A DNA stretch of 64,000 nucleotides from Cupriavidus basilensis (GTDB lineage Bacteria; Pseudomonadota; Gammaproteobacteria; Burkholderiales; Burkholderiaceae), in NCBI RefSeq assembly GCF_000832305.1, contig NZ_CP010536.1, forward strand, positions 1,054,001 to 1,118,000, given 5' to 3'. The first letter of the stretch is position 1. Each line of letters starts with the position of its first letter. Below the pieces are notes generated by a model, which worked only from the letters and a program-made list of their open reading frames with translations, was not told where the DNA came from and ran no database searches. Below are positions 63,761-64,000 of this stretch, piece by piece. The position numbers and the translations under genes were made by a program.

Positions 63761-64000
63761 TCAGGCGACGACCTTCTGCTCTGCGGCAGCCTGCTCGCGC
63801 ATGCGGCGGGCTTCGTCGATCAGGAACTGCTGGTAATCGTCCAGATCGCCGTCGAAGGGCTCGACGCCGCCCTTGGTGACCAGCCAGAACTCGTCGCATA
63901 CGGCGCGCAGCAGGGCCCGGTCGTGACTGACCAGCATCACCGTGCCTTCGAATTCGTTGAGCGCCACAGCTAGCGCTTCGCGCGTGGCCAGGTCGAGGTG
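63761..64000 (-). CDS. ABC-F ATPase (YheS-like), C-terminal fragment at window edge
   Basis: The last 79 residues of an ABC-F translation factor. HLDLATREALAVAL is the D-loop after Walker B, VMLVSHDRALLRAVCDEFWLV the H-switch region, and GDLDDYQQFLIDEARRMRE opens the C-terminal segment. The start lies beyond base 64000. The protein stops after AAAEQKVVA, while YheS-type relatives usually carry a further Lys/Arg-rich coiled extension, so it may be shortened. Confidence 0.88.
   Translation of the reverse strand, partial: HLDLATREALAVALNEFEGTVMLVSHDRALLRAVCDEFWLVTKGGVEPFDGDLDDYQQFLIDEARRMREQAAAEQKVVA

Overview
The window reads as an ordinary, gene-dense, GC-rich betaproteobacterial chromosome. 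It is most like Cupriavidus/Ralstonia (Burkholderiaceae). The evidence is two Bug-type tricarboxylate receptors, the DUF3149, DUF1415 and DUF2917 genes, the block rph / PP2C / kinase / yicC / gmk / rpoZ / spoT / greB, and LpxO. The genus is inferred from gene content and was not tested by a search. I see no insertion sequence, prophage, integrase or CRISPR array.

Layout. 1-10150: yebC, a HerA/DUF853 ATPase, upp, a Bug receptor, a membrane acyltransferase, an EamA transporter with an atypical SDR, mgsA, a quinone oxidoreductase and a YkvA protein. 10390-15340: a BmpA/Nup-type (probably nucleoside) ABC importer. 15770-20950: a pirin, then a four-gene osmoprotectant ABC importer behind a consensus promoter and a leader of about 415 nt that can fold. 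21037-26255: a D-glucarate unit (GudD, semialdehyde dehydrogenase, FadR-type regulator, Bug receptor) with two candidate operators; the middle enzyme KdgD is absent. 26400-28810: a small HExxH protein, a broken HD-GYP gene, a lipoprotein, tRNA-Ser and a glycine-zipper lipoprotein. 28827-39085: hemW, rdgB, rph, a PP2C phosphatase / Ser-Thr kinase pair, yicC, gmk, rpoZ, spoT and greB, many of them tied to nucleotide quality or ppGpp.

39200-49700 is a looser region: tRNA-Arg and initiator tRNA, a DUF1266 protein, small unknowns, a Fur-box-controlled PiuC hydroxylase, LpxO, a double-PAS diguanylate cyclase, a MocR regulator with an inverted-repeat array, and an OB-fold protein. 49869-64000 holds two flavoproteins, DUF1415, a methyltransferase, a bestrophin-like channel, a FapA protein, a receiver lacking its phosphoacceptor Asp, a gamma-glutamyltransferase lipoprotein, a small outer-membrane barrel, an unknown gene and the end of an ABC-F gene.

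No wholly new multi-gene system stands out. The most unusual signals are regulatory: the structured leader of the osmoprotectant operon; a 21-nt motif found twice (58122 and 63664) at similar distances and the same orientation ahead of two poorly known genes; a 24-nt perfect palindrome and stacked hairpins ahead of ggt; and a G-quadruplex-like tract over the ribosome-binding region of the diguanylate cyclase.
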